From positions 55,330,422 through 55,394,421 of the forward strand of contig JAKGHH010000004.1 of the NCBI GenBank assembly GCA_022828595.1: a stretch of DNA of 64,000 nucleotides. The letters are read 5' to 3'. This DNA comes from Nelumbo lutea. Lineage: Eukaryota > Streptophyta > Magnoliopsida > Proteales > Nelumbonaceae. Within the stretch, counting starts at the first letter, position 1; each line of letters begins with the position of its first letter. A program made the translations under genes and the position numbers. This document shows positions 25,571 through 39,085 of this stretch, one piece after another. The notes below the pieces were generated by a model. The model searched no databases. It had not been told where the DNA came from and was given only the letters and a program-made list of their open reading frames with translations.

Positions 25571-28500
25571 CTATACCATATATGTCATCCCAACTCGCAT
25601 TATATTCATGTGGGGAAGACTCATATTTGCAGCCCCCACTCTACAGTTCCTCCTTAGGAAGGCATAGAAATAATTTACAATCAGCTTCTTAAGGAACCAA
25701 GAATCCTTCCTTGCCCTCACATCCCCATGAGAAAGAAGATACGTAAATCCTGAATTCATGGCCTCTCGAAGGGCTGAAAGTTCATATTCAAGACTTGGGT
25801 CTTCATTAAATGACATGACACTAGATGGAAACAAGGATACGGGTTCCTCTGAGCTTGAAGTGTCGGTGTCCTCCATTCTTTGATCATGCATCAATGGAAT
25901 CTGAAGTTCCTCGGCACCATTGACTGAGAATTCAGAGTCCCTTGACCTCAATAAAACACTGTCAAGCTCCTCATCTATGCCGTTCTCCAATGCAAGCTCC
26001 TGAGACTCTATTCTCAAAAACTTCTCAAGGCTCTCAACCAAAAGCTGTTCAAAGGCATGATGGTCTTCCTTTCTTACATCTTTATATCCATAACGGGCAA
26101 TGCAGCGGAACATGTGGTAGTCCTTAGGACAGACCCTTCTGAACAGAAACCTTTCTTCTTGAGGCACGACCGGCACAGGAACATACTTTATGCATACAAA
26201 CACGATTGTTGAATGAATTGCTGGAAGGCCGACTAGAAACTGGCCAAAGATTGAAGGAATACCTTGGACCAGCTCATTATACAATAAACCAATCCCTGGG
26301 ACTCTGACAGTCCCTAGAGTGGAGCCCAATTCAAGTAGAAAGTCCATGGAGATCTTCTCCCTGACCTCACTCTGGTACTTCAGTACACTCCCATAATTCC
26401 AGGTATACATCACACAAAGAAAACAAGAAGCAAAAGCGAGTGGAAGCCACCCTCCCTCCCTGATCTTTGTCAGGACTGCAGACAAGTAGATAAGCTCTAC
26501 CATCCCAAAGACAAGTGGGAAACACAAAGCTAGGAACAAGTTGATCTGCCATATTAGAAGCATTACAAGTGTCACCAAGGCAGTGCTCACAATCATGACA
26601 CCTACCTCTGCGATGCCTACAAGAAAAGCTTGTTTTGCATCAGTACACATCATTTTTTTGACAGTAACAAACACCCCATCTTTCCTGACTGAATAAAAAG
26701 GGATAACAAGGAACTTCAATGGAGAATTTATGTCACAGCCCATCATTAGAAAATACCGTATGCATTGGCTATATCCGTGGTGCTCCCAAAAGTAGCAACA
26801 ACTAAAATGCACGTGATCATCAGGAACCAATTGATGATGGGGATGTAGATCTGACCCATGAGTCTCCTAGAGGTGTGAACTATCTTCAGCCTTGGGAAGC
26901 ATCCAAGAGCCATTGATTGTTTGATACACGAAAATGTAGCAGAAATCATAGATTGACTGGCAATCATGGCAGCAAGTGTGGCTATCACAAATACAGGCCA
27001 GAATAGACCATCTGTCCATCCACAACATATAGACATCAGAAAGGTTAAAATAAATGATCACCGCAGATACATTTCCCAAGAAGTTCATCTTAAAGAGTTT
27101 ATAGCCAAGCTGGGCAAACATGGGTGTGCTAACAGTTCCTTGCAGTGCATACCAGGGACAGAATCATAGAATATTCGTTCTGCAGAAGATGGATATCTCA
27201 TTAGATATGCAGCTTGGCCCATGTATGCCAACATAAGGCAGGGAAACACCACAAAGGAGAAGGCAATCTGTGAACACCATAGAGATTTGAAAATAAGAGC
27301 TGGAACTTCCATGGAACTTGGTGGTTCACATGAAAGTGATCATCATAAACAGGTCAATTAGTGATACTCACACATAGAATGTGGTTGGTGGGGGGATAGA
27401 AAGAGAGAGAAAGAGAGTTGAGGGATTGAAAATATACTTGTATAGATAAAACGGAGAAATGGCCTACATCAGCAAACATTGCTTCAGCTCCTGCAGCAAC
27501 TATCAAAATAAAAATTGTGTATCGGGAAGAGAGGAGTATTTCGTAATGATATCAATTGTCTATTCTGATTCTGATATCTACAACTGTTTACATGATTGCA
27601 TAGATGGTATATACTACAGGCTACACGCAATGGAATTGATAGCTTGGACCAATCTATGCATATGGTATTAAAACACATGAAGCAACATAGCTAGCTATCC
27701 AAGAATAAAGTCATGTATGTTTCTTTAAGGAAATGGAATAAGAGATGTGTGTTCCTGGCTTGCTTCACTGAGGAAAATTCTAAAATGCCTCAGGACAGGT
27801 TTGACACTACTGAGTCTTTAAGAAATTTGTCAAAAAGAAAATGATATACCAGCTGAAGTGTTACACACTCTACATCTGCAAGCATGGGAAAGTCAGAACC
27901 ATCATTTAATAGGTCTTCAAAAGGAGATAATTTTACCAGAAGCCAACTCAACTGGAACTACGAAGATCTAACCATCTTACATTCCTTCAATATAGCCAGA
28001 AATAGTGATTGAACAGTTAACAAAAGCAGTACTGCATCAAGATGGTTATAATCATCAAAGGTTTTATTAGAGAAGATGAAAGAGGAAGCTATGGAAGAAA
28101 GCTTTGTGGTACAACTGGATGTATTTAAAATTAAGAGCAGGGAATGGGTAAACGCGGAAATATAAAACAATAAAAAACATTATTTAGATTGTTGAGCATG
28201 CAAAATAGGCAAACCCCTAGGAGATTCATGGATCAGATCTAGATCCCCATAACCAAATCATGTAAAGAGTTCTTCCAACAAAACAAGCACATAAAGCATT
28301 TGAGCAGTCCAAAAGTTTGGCATACCAGTAATGCACAAAACACAGCCACCTAGTGCTGACCATGCTTCTGCAGTGTTCCTCTTGAAGAAGTAATATATAT
28401 AAGCTGGATTGAATGCCTTGAGAACCGTAACATCATGCTTAAATAGGTTGTACATTCCAATAGATCCCAGAAAAAAGAACCAAAGTGCCAGTATAGGCGC

Positions 28501-31500
28501 AAACATGAAACTCACTTTGCTAGTCCCAAACCTCTGTATGCTGAATAATCCCACAAGGATTACAATGGATAGGATAACCACAGCATCTGTAAGCAACATG
28601 AATCAAATTAGTCAAATTACAGGTGCATATATACTACCCACAGGTCCCTAACTCTTGGCCTCTTGCACTCATCATGTTAATGAGAGCAATCGAATTGATG
28701 TTCCATAGCCAAAATTTTTATATCAATTGGACAGTGTTAACCTCCTAATTGTAAAAGTTCTCTTAGAAAGCTGCACTCCTGTAGTCCCTCCAAGAGAAAG
28801 TGATTGATCAGATAACTGGGATAGTACAATTTAGAGGGTGATCATTTTCAGCCTGACCCACACATTTATAAATTTTATATTTGTACAATTCATATATTCT
28901 ATTTGTACATATGCATATATATAAATATTATAATATGACACCTATAATACATACGAGCTAATAAGTGTTTACATGCTTTGCACATGGCAATTTATGATAA
29001 TGATGATAGTAAATAATGTGTTTCCAAAATTTCTACATTTTTTATATTTCTGTCTATAAAATACAATTCTTATTTGCCACGCTTAATTTTGTTTATGATG
29101 AGATGTGTCCAAATGTTTCCAATTTTTTTTTGTATTTTTATACTTTTGTGTGTTTTTATCATTTTGAATTTTTATATCCCAGCTTGACACATTTGACTAG
29201 AAAGGTTGAATTTTTTATCTACCACCAAAAAGTAAAACAATTTCACTTTTGGGTTAGCTTTAAATTTTGTATTTTATTTCCATATATTTTCTATAGAGTT
29301 TCTATATTTTTTTCATATTTTTTGTATTTTTACATTTTTATTATTTAATTATGAGATAAAGGGTTGGTACATATGACCTAAAAGATTAAACTATTGACCT
29401 GCCACCAAGAAAACAATTACATTTTTTAGTCAGTTTTTAATTATATATCTTATATCCAACATTAATAAAAAACAACTATTATTTATCACACTTATTTTTC
29501 TTTAATATGATTAATATAAAATATTAGCTAAGTGCCTAAATGCTTTTTTACAAAATTTCTGATTATTACATAATGTTTTTGTATTTTGTATTTTTTTTTA
29601 CTTTAATTATGATATCAAGGGTTGTCACATTTGACTCAAAAGGTTGAATTGTTGATTCGCCACAACAACAATAATTTTTATTTTTGAACTGGTTTTAAAT
29701 TTATATTTCATTCCAAAATCAGTAAAATTATTATTATTTATCACACTTACTTTTCTTTAATATGATTAATATAAAACATTAGCGGTGTGCCCAATTTCCT
29801 ATATTTTGTATTTATTTTTATTTGAAAACGTCTTTTTATTTACTTATGACAACATGAATTGACCCATTTGACCCAGATTGTTGAATTGCTCACTTGACAC
29901 TAGGATGGAACAACAGTTCCATTTCAGGTCAATTTTGAAAAGCATGTATTTTATTTCTTTAAAAGTATTAAATATAAATCTAATTGATAGAACTAAATAG
30001 TGAAAAATAGCTTAAATATAGGATACAATGAGAGAATGGGAGTTAATACCCTAAATATTAGATTGAGGCCAAGTTTGGGAGTGGCTTATTTGAAAAATAA
30101 GTGCTTAAAAACAAGTGCTTATTTTAATAAGAACTTATGAGCATTTGGTGAAAAGACATTTATTTTAAACAGGGATAGTATGGGTATTTTAAAATGAAGT
30201 GGCAGGCCAAGATAGGCCAGAAAAGAAATAAGCTCTTAAAAATAAGCCCCAAAAATTGGGATTCTCAAATGAGTGAATAAGCACTCATTTTGAGATTATT
30301 TCCTAAACGCAAATAAGTACTTATTGGTGTGGTCCCAGCCCAAAATAAGTGCTTATTTGAATAAGTACTCCCAAACTTAGCCTTAATGAGAGGAAATTGA
30401 ATGAGGAGAAATATAGTAATTCAAATTACATTTTGTGCCCTCACAATTAGAGAGGAACCAAATTCAAATATTGGGGTATTTTAGTCAAACAAAAGTTCCA
30501 CACTCTCATTCACACTATTAATAATATATATAAATATATATTATGAAATTTAGTATAAAATAATATATAATTCACATTTTATAAATAAAAGTCATAGGCC
30601 CAGAACCCAGCACGAGCGCAGCCCATGATCACCCCTAGTATAATTGCTTTAATCCTTTACAACAAGTATTTATCAAAAGCAATATACCAACATATTGCAG
30701 TAGATAGGAAATAGATAAAATTCCAATAACAACTACAACTTCAATTTCCACAAAAGTATACTCTAAGAAAGAGAATTATTTCTCGAAGAAAGCAATAGAT
30801 TTACCTACTTGTATCAAACCCAGGAATTTGACCTTGTAGGCCACTCACTGAGGACATTACTGCAACATAAAAAGATGCACTAGTAAGATTCTAAGCAACT
30901 TGCATGGAAATAGCATTTACGTTCTTACATAATTGGTAAACATAATCATAGTATCACCCTCTTATGTCAATATTATTCTGAAAAGCAATACAAATTTGTA
31001 AGGGCCAATTTGTTTGGTGTTTTGATTCAATCACCCTCTACCAGTTCAGTGGTTCAACAATAACAATCTTTGGTCTGATTTGGTGATGCAATTCACCACG
31101 GTCTAGGGAAGCACAGGAGAAAAAGATATTTTTTTGGGGGGTTTCTTTCTCATCCTATGGACAGTATTTTGTCCACTATTACTTCTTTTAAATCAGCAAT
31201 AGATCAAAATAGCTTACTAATACAAAAGCTAAGAAAATATAAACATCTAGTGTCCAAGAGAAGAAAAATAAACCTTATACTTTTCACATTAATGTAAGCC
31301 AAACGGGAAATTTTTTTTTTTGAGAAAAAAAGTTTCACAGATACATTCCATTAGTTGTACAGGGGCTTTTCTTCTTTTAATGAAATCATACTTTATCTAT
31401 TCTAAAAAACCGAATGTATTTTTTTCAATTTGCTTCTATATTTAATAATAAATGAAGAAATAATACCTCTATTTGATTATATATCATTATCAAATCCATG

Positions 31501-34500
31501 ATTTTGTAGAGAAAACAGCCTTTAAGGCTAATTTCAACCACAAATTCAATTGGATGTTGCTTTCTTTCTCTTTCAGTTTTGTTTTTTGCTATTATTTTGT
31601 TCAATTTCTTCAGGCATAAAATGTATTCAGATCCAATACATAAAAAACTAATTATCTTGGTAAAACCATTCAGATCCAATACACAAAATGTATTGAGATC
31701 TAATTATTGAAAAAACCATTATTGACAAATAATAGTTTCCATCACTTTATATGATTAAAAGTAATACAAAACTGAAGCATGAAAAAAAAATATGAAAGAA
31801 ATATGAAATCTTATTAAATTCCTCTCAAAAAAATGAAGAAATATGCTCACCAGTAACATGAAACATACAAAGGCAAGCCACTTTACAATCAAAATAATAG
31901 TTTACTATAAAAACTAGACTAACTTGGAATAAGATATAAGATAGAATATGCAGTTTGGCAAATCTAAATGCATACAGATACATTGTTAAGGCTGTATTTT
32001 AACAGTAAATATATTGCAGTCCTTAAAATTAATTCTACACAACCATCCCTTACAGATCAGACTACGAAGATTAATACCTCCCAAAGAAAACCAACCAAGC
32101 AAGTTCTTTTTTATTCAAGGATAATGGCATAAAATAATTATTTTCTTGTTATATGTAAGTTTTTTTAATGTTTCTTAGGTTCTGGATCTGTAGTTTTATG
32201 TTATTAACCACCCTGAAGTTATATGCTTTTCCAATCTCTCCTTGATCTCTCAAAACTTCCCTAATATAGATATTTTTGAAGTACACCATTTTCACAGGAT
32301 GGTATTTCCAACAATATCTTAATTCTGGACCTTGCTGACATGCACATATGCACCGCTGTGCTGGAAATCCCTTCTCTTTGTTGTATAGATGTGCATGTTC
32401 TCTGCACCCCTTCCAAGACCCTGGATAGCTGGGGCCAACATTGGGTAATGACCCCTTATGATCTCTTCACCCACAAGATACAAATATCTAGGACAGAGTG
32501 GATTACATATAGGTCAAGTATAAGAGAATAGTTTTGGTTGCATCAGAAATTTTCACTTCTCAGAGAATAGTTTTGGTTGGACTCGTGGAGAATCCTATAC
32601 ATTAGATTTTAATAAAAATGTATTGATTTTTTTTTCAGCATTAGGATAAGAAGTAAGAATAAATAAAAAATAAACTTGGCTATAGGTTTGAAGGAATTTA
32701 GCTGCATGCAGAGAAGACCATCTACAGCACCTGTAAGAAGAAGTGATCTGTTGCATGTTGAAGGAACTTTGTGTTCATTTCAGGACTCCAAAATTGACTT
32801 AAAATTCATGCATTAAAGTTCTTAAATGTAATAATTAATAATTAACTGTAGAATAGCAAAAATCATATTATAATAGCACTATATTAGTCAAAGAAAACAA
32901 TAATCAAAATTAAGATTAAAAACTCAAGAAAAAATTGTAGGAAAGACAAATGAAGTCTGAAAAGAATTTTGGATAAAGAGGGTAAAACATCAAACTTCTG
33001 CTTTTGATCAAGAATTTAACAACGATCTGACAAATCGCCTTGATGGGACTAGGACCACCAATAAACTAGCAAGTAGCAAGTCAGCACTTGACCATGAATT
33101 GAGTCAGCAGCACAAAAGAAAACTGCAAACTAAAAAATAAAAGGCTGTAATTTTAAATTCCATCTACCACGTTCCACATGTTATAACTACTACACAGAGA
33201 ATGGTGGTCACACAAGCCATTACAGGATAGATTTATCTTTCAAATTTAGAAAGACATCAGAACCACATTATGGTAAGTTTCATTTGTAATAAAACCTAAA
33301 AGCAGATGAAAAAAAAAACAAAGTTCTAATCAAAAAGAGAAACCTATTAAACAAAGGCCTCCTAGCTTTTATATTCATGCACTCTGAATGTTGACAGAGC
33401 AAAACCCAAGAATATTTTGGTAAAGCACATAGAGCATGTAATTTACAGATATGGTTAATGCCAGGAAAAGCATGCGCATTTAGCATCTCAATTTTTACTT
33501 GGGCCTGGCATTCCAATATGTGAATTTAAACGCACAACAGGTAAGAATTACTTTTCCTTGGTCCATGAAGTTGGCAACAAGGAGCTTGTTTGCCACCAAA
33601 GCAAGCGTTTAGACTAGTATCAAAATTATTAAGAAGGAATGCCTAATATCAGAGTTATCAATAAAAGAATATCCAATATCAGCATTGCATAACAAGCAAA
33701 AAAAAGGAAACAGCAATATACCTGACATCGCTGGGGTTAGAATGCCATCCCCTATAATCATGGAAGTCCCCATCAGAACCAATAGCAGTAGAAGGGTCTT
33801 CAAGGAAGATCTTCTTTCCAAACCCTCCTTTATATTTAGTGCCCTTTCTAACTCGGGAGTTGGCAATTTGAGCTTAAAACTAGAGATATGTTCATCAGTC
33901 TGCTGCCTATTGGGAAGTAAACTAATATTTGCATACCTGCAAATCAATGAATATAATGCAAAAGTGCCTCCTGCAGTAGCAATCATCATTTGGTTAACAA
34001 ACATGTGGTCAGACAGTTTTTTTTTCCTTTTAATTCCTTGCATGGTTCATAGAATCATAATTCATAAAAATGACAAAAACAAGGCTAAGATATAACTCAG
34101 GTTTAAAAAATCATACCTTCCCCATTATCATTAGCCTTGAGAACTATGAAAACATATTTTGCAAGAGGAAGGAGAGCAATCGTGTACATCACTAGTGATA
34201 AAGCTCCCAAGACATCAACATCTGACTTTATTGGCACCTTGCTGAAAACATCACTGAAGACATATAAAGGACTTGTGCCCAAGTCACCATAGACCACACC
34301 GAGTGTTTGGAATGCCAGTGCAAGTGTGCGCCAAATGGATAGATCCTGAGCCATAAAATGTACATTTTTCATAAAAGAGTAGTAATAAATGCTCCTAACA
34401 TGGCTAAACTTTTTATTACACAATCAAGCGAGAAGCAATTGTCAAAATTATTTGTTTTAACATGTGAAAGACCAAATATGACAGATATACTTGAGATGGA

Positions 34501-37500
34501 CTTTTACTAAAATAGAAGGTTTTCATTACAATATTAATTTCATGTTGTAGTATTTTCAGATTTATGTTGCTTCCAGATCTATGTAGTTAGACCAAAAAGG
34601 GAAAAAAGATGTTGCATTTTTCGTGTCACTCAAATCAACTTGACAAAATCTCATTTCAACCATCTGGGGCTTCTTTTTCTTATTCTTGAATGTCGTACTA
34701 CCATTACATATCAAAATAAAATGTAGCAATGTCATATCCAGGAAAGAGGCTAGACATTTATTACCTGGGCAAACCTGCTACACCAAAATGCCCTTTATTT
34801 TAGGTATTAAATACCATTATTGATTTACTTATATAAACATTAATCCATGCAAGCATTGAACATAAAAAAAAGGTAAGTGAATAAATAGATTGACTGGTAA
34901 TTCGCATAAATTATAAATTATTAACACCTGAAAACAAGATAAATTACAAATTGGAATTTTATCCTAATAAGCAGCTGAATGTGTTCAATATGTGTCAATG
35001 CATGTCCAACATAATGAAACTTGGACAAATATAAACAAGGGCTTGCTTTTAGACAATGGTATCCTTCCTAGAAGACACATTTCCAATACATCATATAAAT
35101 GGTCATAACAAAAATGTAATTGGTTCACAACTGTTTAATTTGTAAAAAGACTTAACACAAGCCCTGAGATCAAAATTCATGTTGACCAATTTACATGGCT
35201 ACAAGTAGGTATATTTAGGCTTTAGAGTATCTACCATGGCAAGAATTTTCTTTAAGTGGAGGTATCAATTGATAGTTCAAAATTATCCATGTCTCCATTA
35301 TCCATGTATTCACTGTCATTTTTTTCTAATGTTAACTACTAATTTGCATTAAGAGATAGAAAAGTAATATGCAATGCCCAACAGCTCTAAAAAAGTGAGA
35401 TTGGGGAAGGAAGAGACCAAGTAAATAACAAGCAAAAAACATACAAATATATATAATAAACAATTCCTATGCTGGTAAAGAAGACCCCAAATACTGGGCA
35501 CTTCGTTACATCCCCTCCAGCAAGGCCTGGTAGGAGAAAATGGCATTTAATCCTTGTCAGATCACCACTTCTTAACAGGCCAGAGAAAGCTAGGATCACA
35601 ACAGCTATAGCTATACATGAAATTCTTATAAATGTAGGAGCAGGACAAAGAGGTGGTTTATGGGATGCCTTCAAATCAGAGTCCGGATCTCCTGCCCATG
35701 TTAATCGCAGTCACACATGGAGAACATCTCATCCTCCATATAGTATTATGCAGGGGGAGATGTTCCCAAATGGGGGAGGGGGGGGGGGTAGTGTATTGTG
35801 GGTAGGCGTGGGCAGAGTTCTCGTGGGCAGGAGATCCGGAGTCTTCAAATCAAAGGATATAATCTTTGGCACTACAGGAGCAATCCACAAGACCTTCTAT
35901 TGGAGGAAGGGGAAAAAGAATGGCCCAACCACCAAGAGAAAGGGATGAAAACAAAAGGGAAGGAGATAAATCACCACTGGACACAGAAATTCAAACTTAA
36001 CCATCAAATCCCTCAGAGGAAGTGGAAACATATTTTGATATGCTCGAGAAGGAGAATAATGCTATTACCTCAAAAGCCCCCCAGACCCATCGTAAAAACC
36101 CAGGTTCTGAGAAAGACTAGATAAACAAATAGAATAACACCCACTGATTGACCCAGAAAATTGGATATACAATACGTCCTTGGAAACATTTGACAAAGAG
36201 GCAACTGGCAAGATACCCCATCAAAGTCATCCCCAATCCCAGGATCCAGCCTTATCCTCCAAGAGCATATCATACCAGACAAGTTGTAATAAAGTAAGAA
36301 GGATCAAACGGAAGGCTTTTCTTGGGGGGGATGCAATAGAAACCCTTCCCTTCCATGATACACAAAGCCGGTATCTTTTCAAGTAATCCAAATATATGCC
36401 AAATATAAGTCATCCCAGAACAATTCAGACTAAGCAAAAAACTAGCACACTTTCAAGTAATCCAATGGCTTTCATAATGTTCAAAGGTAAAGTCATCTGG
36501 AGAGCACAGAGAGGATATGCATTATCGGCATATTTTTAATAAAGTTAGATTATTCATGTTTAGGGGGGCAAGTATTGGATTGGTTGGAGAAATAGTTCTT
36601 TATGAAGGATAATGCAGAGAACCTTGTCAAAGACCCATCTCATTATCGTGCTCCACTTTTCAGATTATTCTTGAGAAGTTGAGATATCAATTTCACAGAA
36701 AGGTCTTGCTCCTTTTCTACAATGTGCAGAGGAAAAAGGATTTGAATATTTAATGTTGGAAAGAAATTGTATCTAATTAGATTTCTTCATATTGTTAAGC
36801 ACGTTTTCAGGAAGATCACCATAACTCGTTAGTCTCGGAGGATGAATTTAGATCCTAGGTCATAGACCAATGTCTGAAGCATATGCATATAAAGATGCAT
36901 TTCCAAATTGTCTCAACTAGGACTTCTTATTTTCAAATAAATTCCACGATTTCCATTATCATGCTTTCGAATAACTTGCTAAACTACTTATCAAAAAAAT
37001 AACTTGCTAAACTAATATGCCATGCAAGAAAGAGTCAAACAATGTGAGAATAACCTCCAAAGAATAAAGGAGTTGTCGTAATTCTTGAAACAGCTCAAAC
37101 CCTCTTCTCATTGATGGTGAAACACTTATCTCCAGAGTCATTGGATGGTATAGGCCATTTTATCGGAAGCATACGTTTTTTCTTTGTCATTTTTGACCTT
37201 CCTTACTCATTTCATGACACTTTCCACATTCAAAATGAATATGTTGCAAAAAGAAGAAGAAACAATAGTAAAGAACGTGGAAAGCGAAAACACCATCGGT
37301 ACTTCAATCAGCATATGCTCTCGGATTTCTCCTTTTGTTCTCTGTTCTATATTGTTTCATGGGTTTCCTGTTCCAACACCGAATTAAAAATAAAAGAAAA
37401 GAAAGAGTTGCTGTGACACTGAATTCAACTGAACTCAACTAAGATTTGTCCCGACTATATGGGTCGGAAACATGAATCCTGTTCCACCACTATACTTCGT

Positions 37501-37819
37501 TGAGTTCGTCCAGTGCCAACACCAATAGGGGAGGGCGATAAAAGAGAAAAGAAAAATAATATATGTATGAAGTATGAACCAAGTATGCTACCTTATGGTG
37601 ATCACGAAAATTAGATACGTCCATTGCTTCAACGTCAAGAGAATCTATTCTATCGGGTTTCCTCAAAAGTCTTCTTCTAATATGTCCATGTCTTTCCCTG
37701 TTCGCCACCTCTTCGAGCAAGGACCATGGAAGTGACTCTGAATCCAATTCGCTTCCGTCAACCCATCTGGACTCTGAACCCAGCAACCTAACGCTCTCCT
37801 CAATTTCTCCTTCTTCCAT
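25571..37819 (-). CDS. KUP12-like: KUP/HAK/KT potassium transporter, KUP12-like
   Basis: Second K+ transporter of the KUP/HAK/KT family, from the KUP5/7/12 subfamily. Coding exons in transcript order are 37819-37592, 34345-34117, 33970-33722, 30859-30809, 28586-28326, 27490-27438, 27267-27153, 27011-26757 and 26616-25571. They total 2487 nt, 828 aa, against 827 for Arabidopsis KUP12. All joins keep frame with GT-AG borders. An acidic 76-residue N-terminus containing [14 protein letters not shown] is typical of this group. The signature [13 protein letters not shown] is at 92-104. The tail ends RVGMTYMV after the conserved [20 protein letters not shown]. An intron splits the DNGEGGTF motif where the KUP6-like gene has none. 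The 51-nt fourth exon sits between introns of 2.9 and 2.2 kb. No stop or frameshift is seen. Membrane location (plasma membrane or chloroplast envelope) cannot be decided from the sequence. Confidence 0.93.
28990..29960. repeat. diverged tandem repeats in KUP12-like intron
   Basis: Four diverged copies of a unit of about 180-260 bp follow each other in the intron after exon 4. Each contains a core like TTGACACATTTGACTAGAAA (starts near 29184, 29364, 29622 and 29857). This is followed by a CCACCA/ACAACA stretch, a TTTTAAATT stretch and, in the second and third, TTTCTTTAATATGATTAATA. The array is very AT-rich and non-coding. Confidence 0.6.
30063..30384. mobile_element. MITE-like element with long inverted ends
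   Basis: The left end reads AGGCCAAGTTTGGGAGTGG and then CTTATTTGAAAAATAAGTGC. The right end, reverse-complemented, reads AGGCTAAGTTTGGGAGTAC and then TTATTCAAATAAGCACTT. The inverted repeats run about 40 bp with few mismatches. Length is about 320 bp, with many internal AATAAGTGCTTA-type palindromes and no ORF. It sits in the KUP12-like intron before exon 5. No exact target duplication was found. Confidence 0.65.
35719..35766. repeat. short hairpin, GGGAACATCTCC type
   Basis: GGAGAACATCTC at 35719-35730 is answered by GGGGAGATGTTCCC at about 35753-35766, giving a 12-bp stem with a loop of roughly 22 bases. It lies in intron 1 of the KUP12-like gene next to a long G tract (35772-35788). Similar motifs occur at 7834-7846 and 60262-60310. 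Confidence 0.45.
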
Positions 37820-39085
37820 TTTGTTTTTTTTTTTTTTCCGCAATCTCAACAAGAATGGACCAACAATCTCGTGTGGTCTCAATAGTTTATTGCATTAACA
37901 GCCGATTAAAGATGATTGAAAGGGGATGTTGCTGCCAAGAAAACCAACAAGCACCACCGATGCTTATTATTCTTCCTGCATTTCCAGTAGCGACGCATCA
38001 AAAAAGCTTCAATATTTTTGATGCCTCTATACACTTAACCGGCAACCAAAACCCAGTTGCAGAAAAACATCAAAGTCCCTCTTTTTTCTTCTATTTTCTT
38101 CGGATTAAAAGAACCAAAAGTTAGAGATTTTCTGGAGGTTCTTCCAGCTCGTTTTCTCAGACAAGCATCAAAACCCAGTAATCGTTAAAGGAGTGGGTTC
38201 GTTCTTCTTCCTGCGTTAATCGAGGTTTGGAAAACTCTGTCGAGCTCTTGCAGAACCAAAATGCAAATTGCAGCTATAGTATTTGGTGTTATTTATTTAC
38301 CAGAACACCCTCCTTGCCAATCCGAATTCTTCAAATCAACGATCGAATGCTATACGGACAGCGATACCCTTTAAAACGTTACGGGGACTTTGGACCCACT
38401 CTGTTGTCGGATTGTGGCCTGTCATCTCGCATCGAATTTATACTACAACAGTTAAAACGTCATATCCCCGCCCTCGATGTCTTGTTGATGCCAAACAGAC
38501 GTAACGCCCTCCCACGCGGCACTATGGAAATGTGGTTTTACGTGTGGTGTGACAAAGGAAACCACGCAAGGCGCAAGTTATCGGACGACGGACGAGAGTC
38601 ATGGCCCCTGAATTGCTTCTTCGTCACCGAACGACCTTCCACGAGAGTTGTCGTGTCACGTATGTGTCGTCAACTGACAACTGTATAGATTTGATCGCCG
38701 GGTCATCGTTCTTCCACCTGCCGTTCTTCACCTACTGTTCTTCGTCTCTAACACTCTAACTGCAATTGGTGGAGGCCAGATCAACTAACATGGCGGATTC
38801 CCTTTTTATAGTGGGTGTCAAAGATGATGTTGGTAGAGAATTGGAACGGAACGGGATCTGCTTATCATATGGGGGCGCGCCTCACATACACATCCATCGT
38901 GCTTTGGGAATAAAAGAGACCATGTAATGTGGAGTAGTGGAAAGTAATAAAGTAATAATCATTCATGTCTTATCCCAATTATATAATTCAGCAATATAAT
39001 ATTGTTTATCAATTTATTCTATTTAAATTCATATCGCTATTAAATTATTAATGATATACGAAAATGCAATATATTAAAAGTAAAT
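37820..39085. other. 5' flank of the KUP12-like gene
   Basis: Upstream of the minus-strand KUP12-like start codon, so it should contain that gene's leader and promoter. The plus-strand open frames here (for example 38227-38688) have no domain and are not supported as genes. A TATA box could not be assigned. Confidence 0.4.

Noticed and set aside
29016..29348. 110-codon plus-strand frame rich in Phe/Tyr
   Set aside because: It is a by-product of the AT-rich tandem repeat in the KUP12-like intron.
35387..36386. Several open frames on both strands in KUP12-like intron 1
   Set aside because: No domains; overlapping frames on both strands in a low-complexity region with a long G tract.
38227..38688. 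153-codon plus-strand frame upstream of the KUP12-like gene
   Set aside because: No family likeness, and it lies in the presumed promoter and leader of the minus-strand gene.
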